Under the pieces are notes generated by a model. It saw only the letters and a program-made list of their open reading frames with translations, searched no databases and was not told the DNA's origin. The position numbers and the translations under genes are program-made. From the NCBI GenBank assembly GCA_041392805.1, contig JAWKLJ010000001.1, positions 3,472,001-3,536,000 of the forward strand: 64,000 bases of DNA, read 5' to 3'. Source of the DNA: Saprospiraceae bacterium. Lineage in GTDB: Bacteria > Bacteroidota > Bacteroidia > Chitinophagales > Saprospiraceae. Below are positions 26,818-36,066 of this stretch, one piece after another (position 1 is the stretch's first letter; the number at the start of each line of letters is the position of its first letter).

Positions 26818-27834
26818 ATGATCATTACAAACACTATGAAAAATGTATTAGTAACCGGCGTTGCTGGTTTTCTGGGGTCCAACCTATTGGGGAAACTACT
26901 AGACAACGGTCATACCGTCATTGGCATTGACAACTTGACAATGGGGACCTTGTCAAACATGCAGCCATACCTCCACCATCCGCGGTTCACCTTTTACCAA
27001 AAAGACATTGTCGACCCAGGTACTTTTGAATCCTTGGAAGAGGATATCGACACCATTATTCACCTTGCTGCTTTCAAGATACCGCGATATGGGAAAGCCA
27101 TAGATACGCTTAAAATTAATGGCAAAGGGGGAGAAAATGTGTTAGAATTTGCCAAGGATCGTGTCGTTAAGTGCGTCCTTGCTTCGACTTCGGATGTTTA
27201 CGGAATGAGTCCTGATTTGCCGTTCATAGAGGATGGAAATAGTCTGATAGGTACCTCAACCGTTGCTCGTTGGTCTTATGCCGTCTCCAAATTATATGAT
27301 GAGCACCTTGCCTTAGCCTACATGGATGCTTATGGATTTCCGGTAACTTTACTCCGATTTTTTGGCTCTTACGGTCCCAACCAGCATCTTTCCTGGTGGG
27401 GTGGCCCACAGTCAGTGTTTATTGAAAAGATCCTGAAGGACGAGGAAATTCCAATCCACGGAGATGGTCAACAAACGCGTACCTTTACCTATGTTGATGA
27501 TACCGTCAATGGGATTTACCTGGCAGCTTTAAAAGAGGAAGCCAACGGAGAAATATTGAATATTGGTGCTGGTATTGATCAAGAAATTACCATCCTTGAT
27601 CTAGCTAAATTGCTCAAACGAATCTCTGGAACGCCAGGTGAACTCAATTACAAGCTTATTCCCTACGACAATATATCTCAGGGGAGAAAATACCAAGATG
27701 TGCTCCGGCGTGTCCCTGATACCTCTAAAGCCAAGGCCCTACTTGGTTTCAGTGCGCAAGTGAACATTGAAGAGGGGATGGCCCGTACCTTTGCATGGCA
27801 ACGTGAAACGACACAAATAGGTATCCATTCATGA
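26818..27834 (+). CDS. NAD-dependent nucleotide-sugar epimerase/dehydratase
   Basis: A 338-residue extended short-chain dehydrogenase acting on a nucleotide sugar in the cytosol. The Rossmann motif TGVAGFLG (13-20), the Ser/Thr site in ASTSDVYG, and the YxxxK pair Tyr154/Lys158 (SYAVSK) are intact. LRFFGSYGPNQ and DGQQTRTFTYVDDTVNGI are typical of UDP-glucose/UDP-glucuronate/GDP-mannose epimerases. The exact sugar is not predictable. A second ATG at 26836 (MKNVLVTG) would be a more standard start. Its stop overlaps the next gene by four bases (ATGA), so it is the first gene of the operon. Confidence 0.88.
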   Translation: MIITNTMKNVLVTGVAGFLGSNLLGKLLDNGHTVIGIDNLTMGTLSNMQPYLHHPRFTFYQKDIVDPGTFESLEEDIDTIIHLAAFKIPRYGKAIDTLKINGKGGENVLEFAKDRVVKCVLASTSDVYGMSPDLPFIEDGNSLIGTSTVARWSYAVSKLYDEHLALAYMDAYGFPVTLLRFFGSYGPNQHLSWWGGPQSVFIEKILKDEEIPIHGDGQQTRTFTYVDDTVNGIYLAALKEEANGEILNIGAGIDQEITILDLAKLLKRISGTPGELNYKLIPYDNISQGRKYQDVLRRVPDTSKAKALLGFSAQVNIEEGMARTFAWQRETTQIGIHS

Positions 27835-29165
27835 AAATAGGAATCATTGGTGGCGGCTGGACGGGTCTCGTTCTGGCCCATAAACTCATGGAACAAGGGC
27901 AAGAAGTTCACTTGTATGATCAGTCTGATCAACTGGGAGGCCTTGCTACCTATCACGATTTTGGCGGCTTTTTTTGGGATCGGTTTTACCATGTCATTCT
28001 TCCTACTGACCGTGCTTTGGTTGGTTTTATCGAAGAAATTGGCCTCGGTGACAAACTTCGCTGGAAGCAAACGCTTACAGGAGTATATGTAGATAAGTCC
28101 TTTTATTCGGTTAGTTCCAGCAAAGAGTTTTTGCTGTTCCCGCCCTTAAACCTTTTCCAAAAGTTCCGTTTGGGGATGACCATTTTAATCGGGTCGAGGA
28201 TTAAGGACTGGAGGCGTATGGAAAAAATTTCCGTTGAGGATTGGCTGGTCAGGTACAGTGGTAGGACGACCTACGAAAAATTCTGGAAACCACTCCTGAT
28301 GGCCAAATTGGGGGAAAGCTATAAAAAGGTATCGGCGGTTTTTATCTGGACCTATATCAAACGCTTATTTGAGGCACGGGGAGACTCTTCGGCAAAAAAA
28401 GAGCAGATGGGTTACGTTTCCGGCGGTTATAAAACCGTTTTAGACCATCTCGCCCAGCAGTTGGAAGACCAGCAGGTCAAGATTTGTTTGAATACGCCTG
28501 TGGAGGATATTACCCCTGATCCAAATGGAGGACTCTGGGTGAGCGCTGATGGACAAAAAACATGGTTTGACAAAGTGATCTTTACAGGGCCCATGAATGT
28601 GTTGGAAAAGGTAGTAGATGAATCGCTCTTCGACATTGAAAAAGGTGCGCGCAATGTAGAGTACCTGGGTGTTGTCTGTATGGTACTGGTACTGAAAGTA
28701 CCGCTAACGCCTTTTTATGTGCTGAATATCGCAGATGAAAGTATTCCTTTTACGGGCGTGATTGGGATGAGTGCACTGGTAGACCCATCAGAAACGAATG
28801 GCCAATACTTGGTTTATCTCCCCAAATACGTCATTTCTGATGATCCTTTTTTGAGAAAGCCCGATGCAGCGATTCAAGATTTATTTTTGGATCACCTCTA
28901 TAAAATGTACCCTGAGCTCTCAACAGACGATATCGTTTCTATACACATTAACCGCGCCTTTAAGGTACAGCCTTTGCAGGTGTTGAATTATTCAGAAATC
29001 ATTCCAAAAGCACAAACGAAACACCCTGATTTTTTTGTCATCAATACCTCGCAATTTGTGAAAGATACCCTGAACAATGATTCTGTGACACGCCATGTAA
29101 ACCATTTGGCGCAAACATTGGGCGCCCAGTTTTTACAAACGGAACTTTCGAAAACAAAAGCGTAA
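27831..29165 (+). CDS. FAD-dependent oxidoreductase (amine oxidase / mutase-like)
   Basis: A 444-residue flavoprotein with an N-terminal dinucleotide-binding motif IIGGGWTGLVLAHKL, then EVHLYDQSDQLGGLA typical of the protoporphyrinogen-oxidase/amine-oxidase superfamily. This superfamily also includes UDP-galactopyranose mutase. No signal peptide is present. It is embedded between a sugar epimerase and a glycan deacetylase and is translationally coupled to the former. A sugar-modifying role, such as oxidation, desaturation or ring isomerisation, is therefore more likely than heme synthesis. This assignment is inferred from context. Confidence 0.75.
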   Translation: MKIGIIGGGWTGLVLAHKLMEQGQEVHLYDQSDQLGGLATYHDFGGFFWDRFYHVILPTDRALVGFIEEIGLGDKLRWKQTLTGVYVDKSFYSVSSSKEFLLFPPLNLFQKFRLGMTILIGSRIKDWRRMEKISVEDWLVRYSGRTTYEKFWKPLLMAKLGESYKKVSAVFIWTYIKRLFEARGDSSAKKEQMGYVSGGYKTVLDHLAQQLEDQQVKICLNTPVEDITPDPNGGLWVSADGQKTWFDKVIFTGPMNVLEKVVDESLFDIEKGARNVEYLGVVCMVLVLKVPLTPFYVLNIADESIPFTGVIGMSALVDPSETNGQYLVYLPKYVISDDPFLRKPDAAIQDLFLDHLYKMYPELSTDDIVSIHINRAFKVQPLQVLNYSEIIPKAQTKHPDFFVINTSQFVKDTLNNDSVTRHVNHLAQTLGAQFLQTELSKTKA

Positions 29166-29192
29166 TCATTTATTTTTATAACCATTTTCTAC

Positions 29193-30158
29193 ATGTTGGA
29201 TAAACCAATTGCAAGCATGTCTTTGGATCTCGACGATCAATGGACATATATGAAGACTCATGGCGATCCGACCTGGAGCAGCTACCCTTCTTATCTAAGT
29301 TATGCGGTACCTCGCATTTTGGATTTTCTGGATGAAGAGAAAACGAGCATTACTTTTTTCTTGGTCGCGCAGGATGCTGCGTTTGATTATAATCAGGAGG
29401 TGCTTGCGGAGATCGCCCACAGAGGGCATGATATAGGAAACCACACGTTTCATCACGACCCTTGGTTACACATCTACTCCGCAAATGAAATTGACGAAGA
29501 ATTAGCGCGCGCTGAAGAACATATAGAACGAGTGACAGGCGTTCATCCTACTGGTTTCAGGGGCCCGGGGTTCAGCTTTTCGGATACGGTTTTGGAAGTG
29601 CTCGTCAAAAGAGGATACGCCTACGATGCTTCCACCTTTCCCAATATCCTCAATCCGATCGCACGGATGTATTTTTTATGGAAGAGCGATCTGAGCAAGG
29701 AAGAAAGGTTGCAGCGAAAAGGACTCTTTGGCACCTGGAAGGACGGATTCCGCCCCAATAAGGCTTTTGAATGGAATGCGGAAGGTTCGAATATGCTCGA
29801 AATCCCCGTTACGACCATGCCATTATTTAAAATACCTATTCATGCCAGTTACATTTTGTTTTTGAGCACCTATAGTTTCGGTCTGGCGATGGCTTACTTT
29901 CGCTTTGCCCTGACCATGTGCAAGCTTACCAAGACTACGCCTTCCATCCTTCTTCACCCCTTGGATTTTATAGGATGTGACGATACCGAAGCACTTTCTT
30001 TCTTTCCGGCGATGCGAGTTGAAAGTCAGCACAAGGTCCGTGTATTAAGCGAAATGTTTCGGCTAATGAAGAAAAATTATCGAATCATAACGATGGCAGA
30101 ACAGGCCTCCTTGCTACGCACTGGCAAAAAACTAACACAAAAAGTCATCCAGGTATGA
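29193..30158 (+). CDS. Polysaccharide deacetylase family protein
   Basis: A 321-residue NodB-type carbohydrate esterase domain. The catalytic-base region is SLDLDDQW near residue 12, the metal-binding motif is HDIGNHTFHHDPW near 85, and the later motifs are TGFRGPGFSFSD and ILLHPLDF. No signal peptide is evident, so it probably acts in the cytosol on a lipid- or nucleotide-linked N-acetyl sugar precursor. It starts 27 bases after the FAD oxidoreductase and overlaps the sulfotransferase gene by four bases. Substrate unknown. Confidence 0.85.
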   Translation: MLDKPIASMSLDLDDQWTYMKTHGDPTWSSYPSYLSYAVPRILDFLDEEKTSITFFLVAQDAAFDYNQEVLAEIAHRGHDIGNHTFHHDPWLHIYSANEIDEELARAEEHIERVTGVHPTGFRGPGFSFSDTVLEVLVKRGYAYDASTFPNILNPIARMYFLWKSDLSKEERLQRKGLFGTWKDGFRPNKAFEWNAEGSNMLEIPVTTMPLFKIPIHASYILFLSTYSFGLAMAYFRFALTMCKLTKTTPSILLHPLDFIGCDDTEALSFFPAMRVESQHKVRVLSEMFRLMKKNYRIITMAEQASLLRTGKKLTQKVIQV

Positions 30159-31291
30159 GTGCTAAAAAAACGGTTGTTCCTACGCCAAGTACAGGAAAAC
30201 CTTTGAAGGCTGCCAACAGCCCCTCGGCAGAGCATCTTCACAAAGAAGGCTCCAAATCACTATTTAGAAGATTGTTGCATAAATTTATTCCCGCAAATTT
30301 TGATAATATTTTTGGCCTGACCAAACGGCTTTTGGTCGAAGGAGAGCCTGCGGGGAGAGTAGCGATGGTTTACTCCTTAGCAGGCTTACTACTAACGCCT
30401 CTCGATATGTTCCTCCAACTGTTTGAAAAAAGGTTGTATAAGTCCGCCACAGCGCCGCAATTACCGCAATTATTTGTTTGTGGAGCGCCGAGGAGTGGAA
30501 CCACGCTAACTGCTCAGGTCTTGATCAAACACTTACCCGTTTATTATTTCAACAACCTCACCAGCCTCTTTCCTCGGTCTCCAATTATGGCCCTGAAATT
30601 GTTTGGCTGGATGATGCGAGGCACAAAAGAAGACATCAATTTCAGCAGCTTTTATGGTCGGACAACCCGCTTGTCTTTTCCCAATGATGCCTTGTACTTA
30701 TGGGATCGCTGGATGGGCTATGACCGAACGGTCATTCCGGAGTCGATACCGAACAGCAAACAGGATGCGATGCGGCGTTTTTTCGGTGCAATGGAAAGTT
30801 TCTCCCAGCAAGCTTCTTTAAATAAAAACAATGCCCTGAACACCTATGCCCATCTCGTGGCGGAGGTCTTGCCCAATGCTTTTTTCATTTGTCTAGACCG
30901 CGATCCGCTTTATTTAATTCAGTCCCATTATAGCGCTCGCAAATTTATTCATGGCAATGAAAAAGTATCTTACGGTATTAGAGGGAATGTCCCAGCTGCG
31001 GAAGATCCGATCGAAGATATCTGCCGACAGGTATTGTTTCACCGGGAAAAGATTAGAATCGAACAACAGTTGATTGGAGAAGATCGATTCCTTATCCTTC
31101 CTTATGAAGACTTCTGTCAACGCCCCGCCTACTGGGTGGGTTTAATTGCTGAAAAATTTTTACAGGTAGAAATGGATATAGCAGCATTAGAAAAAGTATT
31201 GCCGCCATTTAAAACAACGAACAAAAGAAAAATAGACGAAGCTGTATTTGAAAAAATAGAACAAGCATTGTCCCGTTTAACCATGCATTGA
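30155..31291 (+). CDS. Sulfotransferase-family protein
   Basis: A 378-residue protein with a 5'-phosphosulfate-binding loop FVCGAPRSGTTLTAQVL (about 107-123) and a 3'-phosphate-binding-like segment FICLDRDPLYLIQSHYSAR (about 245-263). Both are typical of PAPS-dependent sulfotransferases, and a hydrophobic patch precedes the first (about 69-87). It would transfer sulfate from PAPS to a glycan hydroxyl or amine. It overlaps the deacetylase gene by four bases. Deacetylation followed by N- or O-sulfation is possible, by analogy with heparan and Nod-factor chemistry. The first 50 residues are low-complexity. Confidence 0.78.
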   Translation: MSAKKTVVPTPSTGKPLKAANSPSAEHLHKEGSKSLFRRLLHKFIPANFDNIFGLTKRLLVEGEPAGRVAMVYSLAGLLLTPLDMFLQLFEKRLYKSATAPQLPQLFVCGAPRSGTTLTAQVLIKHLPVYYFNNLTSLFPRSPIMALKLFGWMMRGTKEDINFSSFYGRTTRLSFPNDALYLWDRWMGYDRTVIPESIPNSKQDAMRRFFGAMESFSQQASLNKNNALNTYAHLVAEVLPNAFFICLDRDPLYLIQSHYSARKFIHGNEKVSYGIRGNVPAAEDPIEDICRQVLFHREKIRIEQQLIGEDRFLILPYEDFCQRPAYWVGLIAEKFLQVEMDIAALEKVLPPFKTTNKRKIDEAVFEKIEQALSRLTMH

Positions 31292-31305
31292 TAAAACTAA
31301 ACGCT

Positions 31306-32415
31306 ATGACACTGACCAATCAACGCTATCTAAACAGCAACACCTCCCCCCGCATTTCCGTCTCTCTATTGGCGCCAGCTTATAACGAAGCGGCTATTAT
31401 CGAAAAAAGCGTTTCCATAATTTATGCCTACATGGAGGGCTTAGAAGAAAGATTTGACTGGGAGCTGGTTATTGTAAATGATGGTAGCTCCGACAATACT
31501 GGCGCCCTGGCAGATGCTTTGGCAGCGGAGAGAACGAACATGCGGGTTTTTCACCATAAAATCAATAGAAATCTAGGTGGCGCACTACAAACGGGTTTTA
31601 GGAATTGCAGTGGACAATATATTGTCGTCCTGGATATTGACCTTAGCTATGCGCCAGAACATATCGAACGCTTACTAATAGAAGCAATCGAAACCGATGC
31701 CGATATTGTAGTGGCATCACCTTATATGAAAGGTGGAAAAAACACAAATGTGCCTCGAAAACGGCTAATCATGAGCAAAGTTGTCAACCGGTTCATGCGC
31801 TGGGCATCACCTGTGGATATACACACCTATACAGGCATGGTCCGGGCTTATAAAAGAGAATTCCTGCAGGGCCTGAACCTCAAATCGATGACCTATTCCA
31901 TCAATCCTGAGATTATCAATAAGGCGACCTTGTTGCGCGGACGCATCAGGGAGATTCCTGCCCACCTGGATTGGAGTTTCCAAGAGCAAGCTACCGGAAG
32001 AACCTCAAGTATTCGGGTATTATCCGGGATTTTTGCTGGCTTAATGAACAGTTTCATTTTCAGGCCTTATGCCTTCTTTATGTCTATCGGCGCCATTTTA
32101 TTGGTCATATCCTTATATATTATTGCCTGGATTTTCATCCACACTTTTGGCGTTTACCTGGATTTTTCTGGTGACGCCATAAATTTTGAAAAAACATTTT
32201 CGCTTTCGGTGGCTGAAGTGTTCAAAGAACGACCTTACTCTTTTTTGTTAGGCGGAATAACACTCATTATGGCTTTACAATTCCTGAGTTTAGGGTTCTT
32301 GTCCTTGCAAAACAAAAGGTACTTCGATGAACTTTTCCATTTGGGATCTTCGCTCTTAAAAGATGCTAGAGTAGACCAAAAATCTAAAGAAATGACTAAT
32401 AATTCCAACCTATGA
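31306..32415 (+). CDS. GT2 glycosyltransferase with C-terminal membrane segments
   Basis: A 369-residue family 2 transferase. The nucleotide-binding start LLAPAYNEAAIIEKSV, ELVIVNDGSSDNTG and the DxD-like VLDIDLSYAPEHIERL resemble dolichol/polyprenyl-phosphate mannose or glucose synthases. Two hydrophobic helices near residues 250-340 anchor it. I chose the ATG at 31306; a TTG at 31288 overlapping the sulfotransferase stop is an alternative. Such transferases make polyprenyl-phosphate sugars used by GT-C enzymes. The adjacent gtrA-type gene, overlapping by four bases, fits that role. Confidence 0.88.
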   Translation: MTLTNQRYLNSNTSPRISVSLLAPAYNEAAIIEKSVSIIYAYMEGLEERFDWELVIVNDGSSDNTGALADALAAERTNMRVFHHKINRNLGGALQTGFRNCSGQYIVVLDIDLSYAPEHIERLLIEAIETDADIVVASPYMKGGKNTNVPRKRLIMSKVVNRFMRWASPVDIHTYTGMVRAYKREFLQGLNLKSMTYSINPEIINKATLLRGRIREIPAHLDWSFQEQATGRTSSIRVLSGIFAGLMNSFIFRPYAFFMSIGAILLVISLYIIAWIFIHTFGVYLDFSGDAINFEKTFSLSVAEVFKERPYSFLLGGITLIMALQFLSLGFLSLQNKRYFDELFHLGSSLLKDARVDQKSKEMTNNSNL

Positions 32416-32831
32416 AAACCGTTGTTCTAAACTTAAAAAGGCTGCTCTCAAATAGCCTGTTACAGCAAATTTTGCTCTTTCTAGTCGTCGGCGCCATTTG
32501 CTATGCCATCAGTATGGTCATTTTGGTGTTTTTAGTGGAGATTGGAAAGGTGGAGGTGAATCTGGCCAATTTTTTCGCCTCACTAATAGCCATTTATGCC
32601 GCTTATGCGTTGAATGCGCGTTATATTTTTCAGCGGGGCAAACATGCTTTTTCAAAGGAAATCACCATGTTTATCCTGTTTTCGCTAATCGGCCTCTTGA
32701 TCAATGTTATCCTTATGTATTTTATGGTAAAGTACCTGCCAATTTCTTATGTAATCTCCAAGACACTGGTGACGATTTTTGTGGCAGCCTTTAATTTTGG
32801 TACCAGGAAATTTTTTGTTTTTGCGGGATAA
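32412..32831 (+). CDS. GtrA-family membrane protein
   Basis: A 139-residue protein with four membrane helices (about 15-35, 45-65, 80-105, 110-135). Typical GtrA features are visible: VVGAICYAISMVILV, NFFASLIAIYAAYALNARYIF and FNFGTRKFFVF. GtrA-like proteins are thought to flip polyprenyl-phosphate sugars or assist their transfer. It overlaps the GT2 gene by four bases, and this GT2/GtrA pair closes the six-gene operon. Confidence 0.88.
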   Translation: MKTVVLNLKRLLSNSLLQQILLFLVVGAICYAISMVILVFLVEIGKVEVNLANFFASLIAIYAAYALNARYIFQRGKHAFSKEITMFILFSLIGLLINVILMYFMVKYLPISYVISKTLVTIFVAAFNFGTRKFFVFAG

Positions 32832-32860
32832 TATTTTATCATCCCAAATATTGTTACATC

Positions 32861-33174
32861 ATGACCTTTAAATCCATTCCCCTTCTTTTTTCTTTTTCCT
32901 GTTGCAAGTACTTGCCCTACAAGCTCAAATCGTCACCAAATTGGTACTGGTCAATGCTGAAACTGATCAGGATATTGCTGAACTAAGTGATGATTATACG
33001 ATTAATCTTAGTATGACAGGGCTTAACCTTAATAATCGAGCAGAAGTATACACTCCATATTTCCGATTTGCCCCCAGGTATTTATTTAGCAGAGGTACGA
33101 CAAAAGGACATCGTGGAAAAGCAATTGTTGGTTATACATTAGGTCCAATGTTGGTTTTGTCATTTGAATGATAA
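32861..33174 (+). pseudogene. Frameshifted exported-protein remnant
   Basis: An ATG at 32861 begins a signal peptide (MTFKSIPLLFSFS) that runs out of frame in a T-rich run (T6-C-T5, about 32886-32897). The second frame carries FFFFLLQVLALQAQIVTKL, the missing end of a signal peptide, then LVLVNAETDQDIAELSDDY. It continues open to the TGA at 33172-33174. Adding one T to the run would restore one continuous reading frame of about 104 residues. The body resembles the start of a repeat-type secreted domain seen in Bacteroidota but is short and seems internally deleted. It could be a decayed gene, a sequencing error or a slippage-regulated gene. Confidence 0.55.
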
Positions 33175-33291
33175 ATAACAGGTGTATACCATATAAAAAA
33201 ACAGTTAAGTGCATGTCTCGGCACGCCATATTTGACATCTGTACATTTTTTTTTACCTGCAGCTCTTTATCTTTATAAGAAAATTATTGAC

Positions 33292-33987
33292 ATGACACCA
33301 ATACCATCAACAAATGCTGCAAAACTACATGCTCTGACAAAACTTGGAGGATATACCGCCATTTGCGGTGCTACCTTAATGATTATTGGCGCAGGCCTCA
33401 TGGGATCAACAGGTACCGATCTATGGGTTGCACTTGACCAAAATGACCTGGCTCCCTACTTGACAGCAATAGGGAAAAACAAACCTATCCTGATTGCTAA
33501 CCTCTCCTTTTGGATAGCAGGTGTACTCGTCATTGGCATGGCAGAAAGTATCCTGACAACATTGAGTACGCAACGTCCTGGCTTTGCCTTGGCAGCCAAG
33601 GCTTGTTTCCGGACAGCCGTCCCGCTAGCCATTGTGGCTTTTTTAGCGATGCTTTCTGTACTTGTGCAAATTGCGCCAGACACCTCAGAAACAGCTATTT
33701 CCATCGCCAAGGTAGTCGGTTGGATCGGTGTACGTGCCGATGACATTGCCACTGCCCTGATCGTTGGGGCAGCCCCTCTTTTTATATCCATGGCCGGGCG
33801 AGGTAACTGGATGCCTAATTGGCTCACAAATTGGGGCTATTTGGCTGGCATTATCGGCTTATTTAGCATTCTGGTTTTGTTCATTACAAGCCTGGCACCT
33901 TTTGGTATTATCATCGTTCCAGTTGGCCTTGGCTGGCTAATTGCCACCGGGATTGTTCTGTTGCGAAGAAAGCAGGAGGAAGCCTAA
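33292..33987 (+). CDS. Hypothetical polytopic membrane protein
   Basis: A 231-residue protein with about six hydrophobic helices (first near 22-40, last near 192-222). It ends in a basic tail (RRKQEEA). Start chosen at the ATG at 33292 (MTPIPSTNAAK); an upstream TTG at 33232 would add 20 residues. No catalytic motif stands out and I do not recognise the family. It is separated from the frameshifted remnant by about 120 bases and shows no operon partner. Confidence 0.7.
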   Translation: MTPIPSTNAAKLHALTKLGGYTAICGATLMIIGAGLMGSTGTDLWVALDQNDLAPYLTAIGKNKPILIANLSFWIAGVLVIGMAESILTTLSTQRPGFALAAKACFRTAVPLAIVAFLAMLSVLVQIAPDTSETAISIAKVVGWIGVRADDIATALIVGAAPLFISMAGRGNWMPNWLTNWGYLAGIIGLFSILVLFITSLAPFGIIIVPVGLGWLIATGIVLLRRKQEEA

Positions 33988-34149
33988 CAAGTTTATCAAT
34001 TGTTACTCCTTTTCGTTGGAGGTGCCTCTCGAAGGCTACCACCATTTACTTGAAGCAACCTCGTTTGGCTGCGCAGGATGGTGATGTTTCCCATCGTCAT
34101 CCCGGGCAAATATTTTATAGTATTTTAAAGAAAAACTATAATTTTAAGC

Positions 34150-35724
34150 ATGGGAATACGAAAATTATTTTGCTTCCTTTGCTTTTCTATCGCCATTGGA
34201 AATCCAATATTTGCGCAGCAGCTCTTAAAAGGCTCTATCAGAGATGTTCAATCTGATGCCCCTGTAGCTTTTGCCTCCATTGGTATCAAAAATAAAAGTA
34301 TTGGCGTCATTTCCAACTTGGAGGGAGACTTTCAAGTTCCAATGACTTACCAAACGCAGGGAGATACGATTATTATTTCTTGTATTGGGTATGATCAAAT
34401 GACCTTACCCTTATCCTCCCTTTTAAAAGGGCAGATTAACATTATTAAACTGAAAAAAGCAGATTATATCTTACCAGAGGCTGTTGTTCGATCAAAAAAA
34501 CGAAGAAAGCTTTCTGCTATTGCCTTAGTGCGCCGTGCGATCAAAAGCATCCCTGATAACTACCCGTCCTCTCCCTTTTCCTACATTGGCTACTATCGAG
34601 ACTATCAAAAAAAAGAAGACCAATACCTCAATCTCAACGAAGCCATTCTAGCGGTTTATGATCAAGGATTTCAAACGGATGACCGCGTCTCCACCCAAAT
34701 AAAGCTGTATGATTATCAACCCAATAGCGACTTTTCGGTAGATACAACTACGTCCATCGCCTATGACAATACGATTGAAAAATTTGTACCCAACGCCAGT
34801 ATAACGCCATTTGGAGGGAATGAATTGAGTATCCTCATGATGCACGATGCTATAAGGAACAGCAACGTCCACTCCTATTCGTTTGCCGATACTTTTTCCC
34901 TTAATTTTGTGAAACATCATAAATTCCGCTTAGCTAAACCTACCACTAATGGCGACCTGATACTGCATTGTGTAGAATTTGAAGGCCAGTATCCCTATGT
35001 TCCGGCAAAATTTTCGGTTGAAGGAAAGCTCTATATTGAACAAGGTAGTTATGCCATTCACAAGATGAATTATTCCGTGTTGCTGGAAAAGGACAGCACC
35101 AAACAAATGATTTATGAAATTCAATTGGAATATTCGAAAACAGCAGGCTTGATGTACCTGAACTATATTTCCTTTAACAACCTTTTTTACCTGGCCAAAC
35201 CGCCTCTCTTCAGGGTCGTTGAAACGGGTTTTGACACCTCCCGTTCATCCAATGCGCAATTAACGAGTATCATAAATCGTAGAACAAGTATCGACATCAG
35301 GTTAAATAAGCCAGCTGAAAGAACTTCCGCGCTTAATAAAGAGAACTATACCATCAGTTTAAAGCAAAAAAATTTAGATATCGCTATGGTTAACCTGGGA
35401 GGCGGGAACTCCATTAGGATTTATTTTAAAGACTCGCCCGAAATAGAAAAACTAAAAAACGAACCTGGCAAATGGTTGCCTTTCTTGACCATTGAATATG
35501 GCGCCATCTATGACAAAGAAAATAACAAATTGAATGAGCCCGAATATGTGGCTGTCCGTCAATTCCGAGAATTTTTCCGGCAAAAGGTGACCGAATACCC
35601 CTCTACCCCACTCCTGCCATCGCTATTTATACGTAAGGACACCACTTTGTCCGCCAATTTCATACAACTAGAAAGGCCAGAAAACCTATCCGATTACTGG
35701 ATGAATACGCCGTTGAAGTATTAG
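34150..35724 (+). CDS. CarboxypepD_reg-like domain outer-envelope protein
   Basis: A 524-residue exported protein with a signal peptide (to about residue 23). A carboxypeptidase-regulatory-like beta sandwich follows (about 25-105; LKGSIRDVQSDAPVAFASIGIKN, GVISNLEGDFQVP, ISCIGYDQMTLPL). This domain also begins TonB-dependent receptors, but no plug or barrel follows. Residues 110-520 form a conserved-looking domain of unknown function (SKKRRKLSAIALVRRAIKSI). Similar Bacteroidota proteins are annotated only as CarboxypepD_reg-like. It is likely periplasmic or outer-membrane associated. Confidence 0.8.
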   Translation: MGIRKLFCFLCFSIAIGNPIFAQQLLKGSIRDVQSDAPVAFASIGIKNKSIGVISNLEGDFQVPMTYQTQGDTIIISCIGYDQMTLPLSSLLKGQINIIKLKKADYILPEAVVRSKKRRKLSAIALVRRAIKSIPDNYPSSPFSYIGYYRDYQKKEDQYLNLNEAILAVYDQGFQTDDRVSTQIKLYDYQPNSDFSVDTTTSIAYDNTIEKFVPNASITPFGGNELSILMMHDAIRNSNVHSYSFADTFSLNFVKHHKFRLAKPTTNGDLILHCVEFEGQYPYVPAKFSVEGKLYIEQGSYAIHKMNYSVLLEKDSTKQMIYEIQLEYSKTAGLMYLNYISFNNLFYLAKPPLFRVVETGFDTSRSSNAQLTSIINRRTSIDIRLNKPAERTSALNKENYTISLKQKNLDIAMVNLGGGNSIRIYFKDSPEIEKLKNEPGKWLPFLTIEYGAIYDKENNKLNEPEYVAVRQFREFFRQKVTEYPSTPLLPSLFIRKDTTLSANFIQLERPENLSDYWMNTPLKY

Positions 35725-35910
35725 TTGCGGGGATATCCATTCCTTTATCTTGCCATTACACTATAATTCTCCGACAATTTCCTTGCCGATAATCTTTTTC
35801 ACCACTTACCCACCCGAACTGGTAAATTACGGCATAAAAAGCACCTGTTAGTGCTTATCTATTTTATTCCCGCCCTGATTTCCCATAAATTATTCAATAA
35901 TAATTTTCTG

Positions 35911-36042
35911 TTCTCTGACAATTCTTGTGTTCTGGAGTCAAGTGAAAGTAAAAGGCACAGCATCCTTGCTCCTCCGCTAAAGCTTCGGCGCACGCGGATG
36001 GTCGCTTTAGTCTTTCACTTGACCACAAAAATTGTCAAAGAA
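35911..36042. repeat. Palindromic MITE-like element, copy A
   Basis: Terminal inverted repeats TTCTCTGACAATTCTTGTG (35911-35929) and CACAAAAATTGTCAAAGAA (36024-36042) match at 17 of 19 positions. An inner pair TCAAGTGAAAG / CTTTCACTTGA extends the palindrome. It sits in the 342-bp gap before the discoidin gene and ends 24 bases before the ATG. Copy B lies at 40584-40689 in the opposite orientation. No coding capacity. Confidence 0.8.
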
Positions 36043-36066
36043 GGTAATTTCCAAAAAAACCAAAAC

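Noticed and set aside
26818..32831. Defence island or phage-related cassette
   Set aside because: All six products are carbohydrate- or lipid-modifying enzymes and no nuclease, helicase, methylase, integrase or toxin-like gene is present.
35851..36066. Upstream extension of the discoidin reading frame
   Set aside because: It would translate the palindromic element, and the ATG at 36067 gives a perfect signal peptide.
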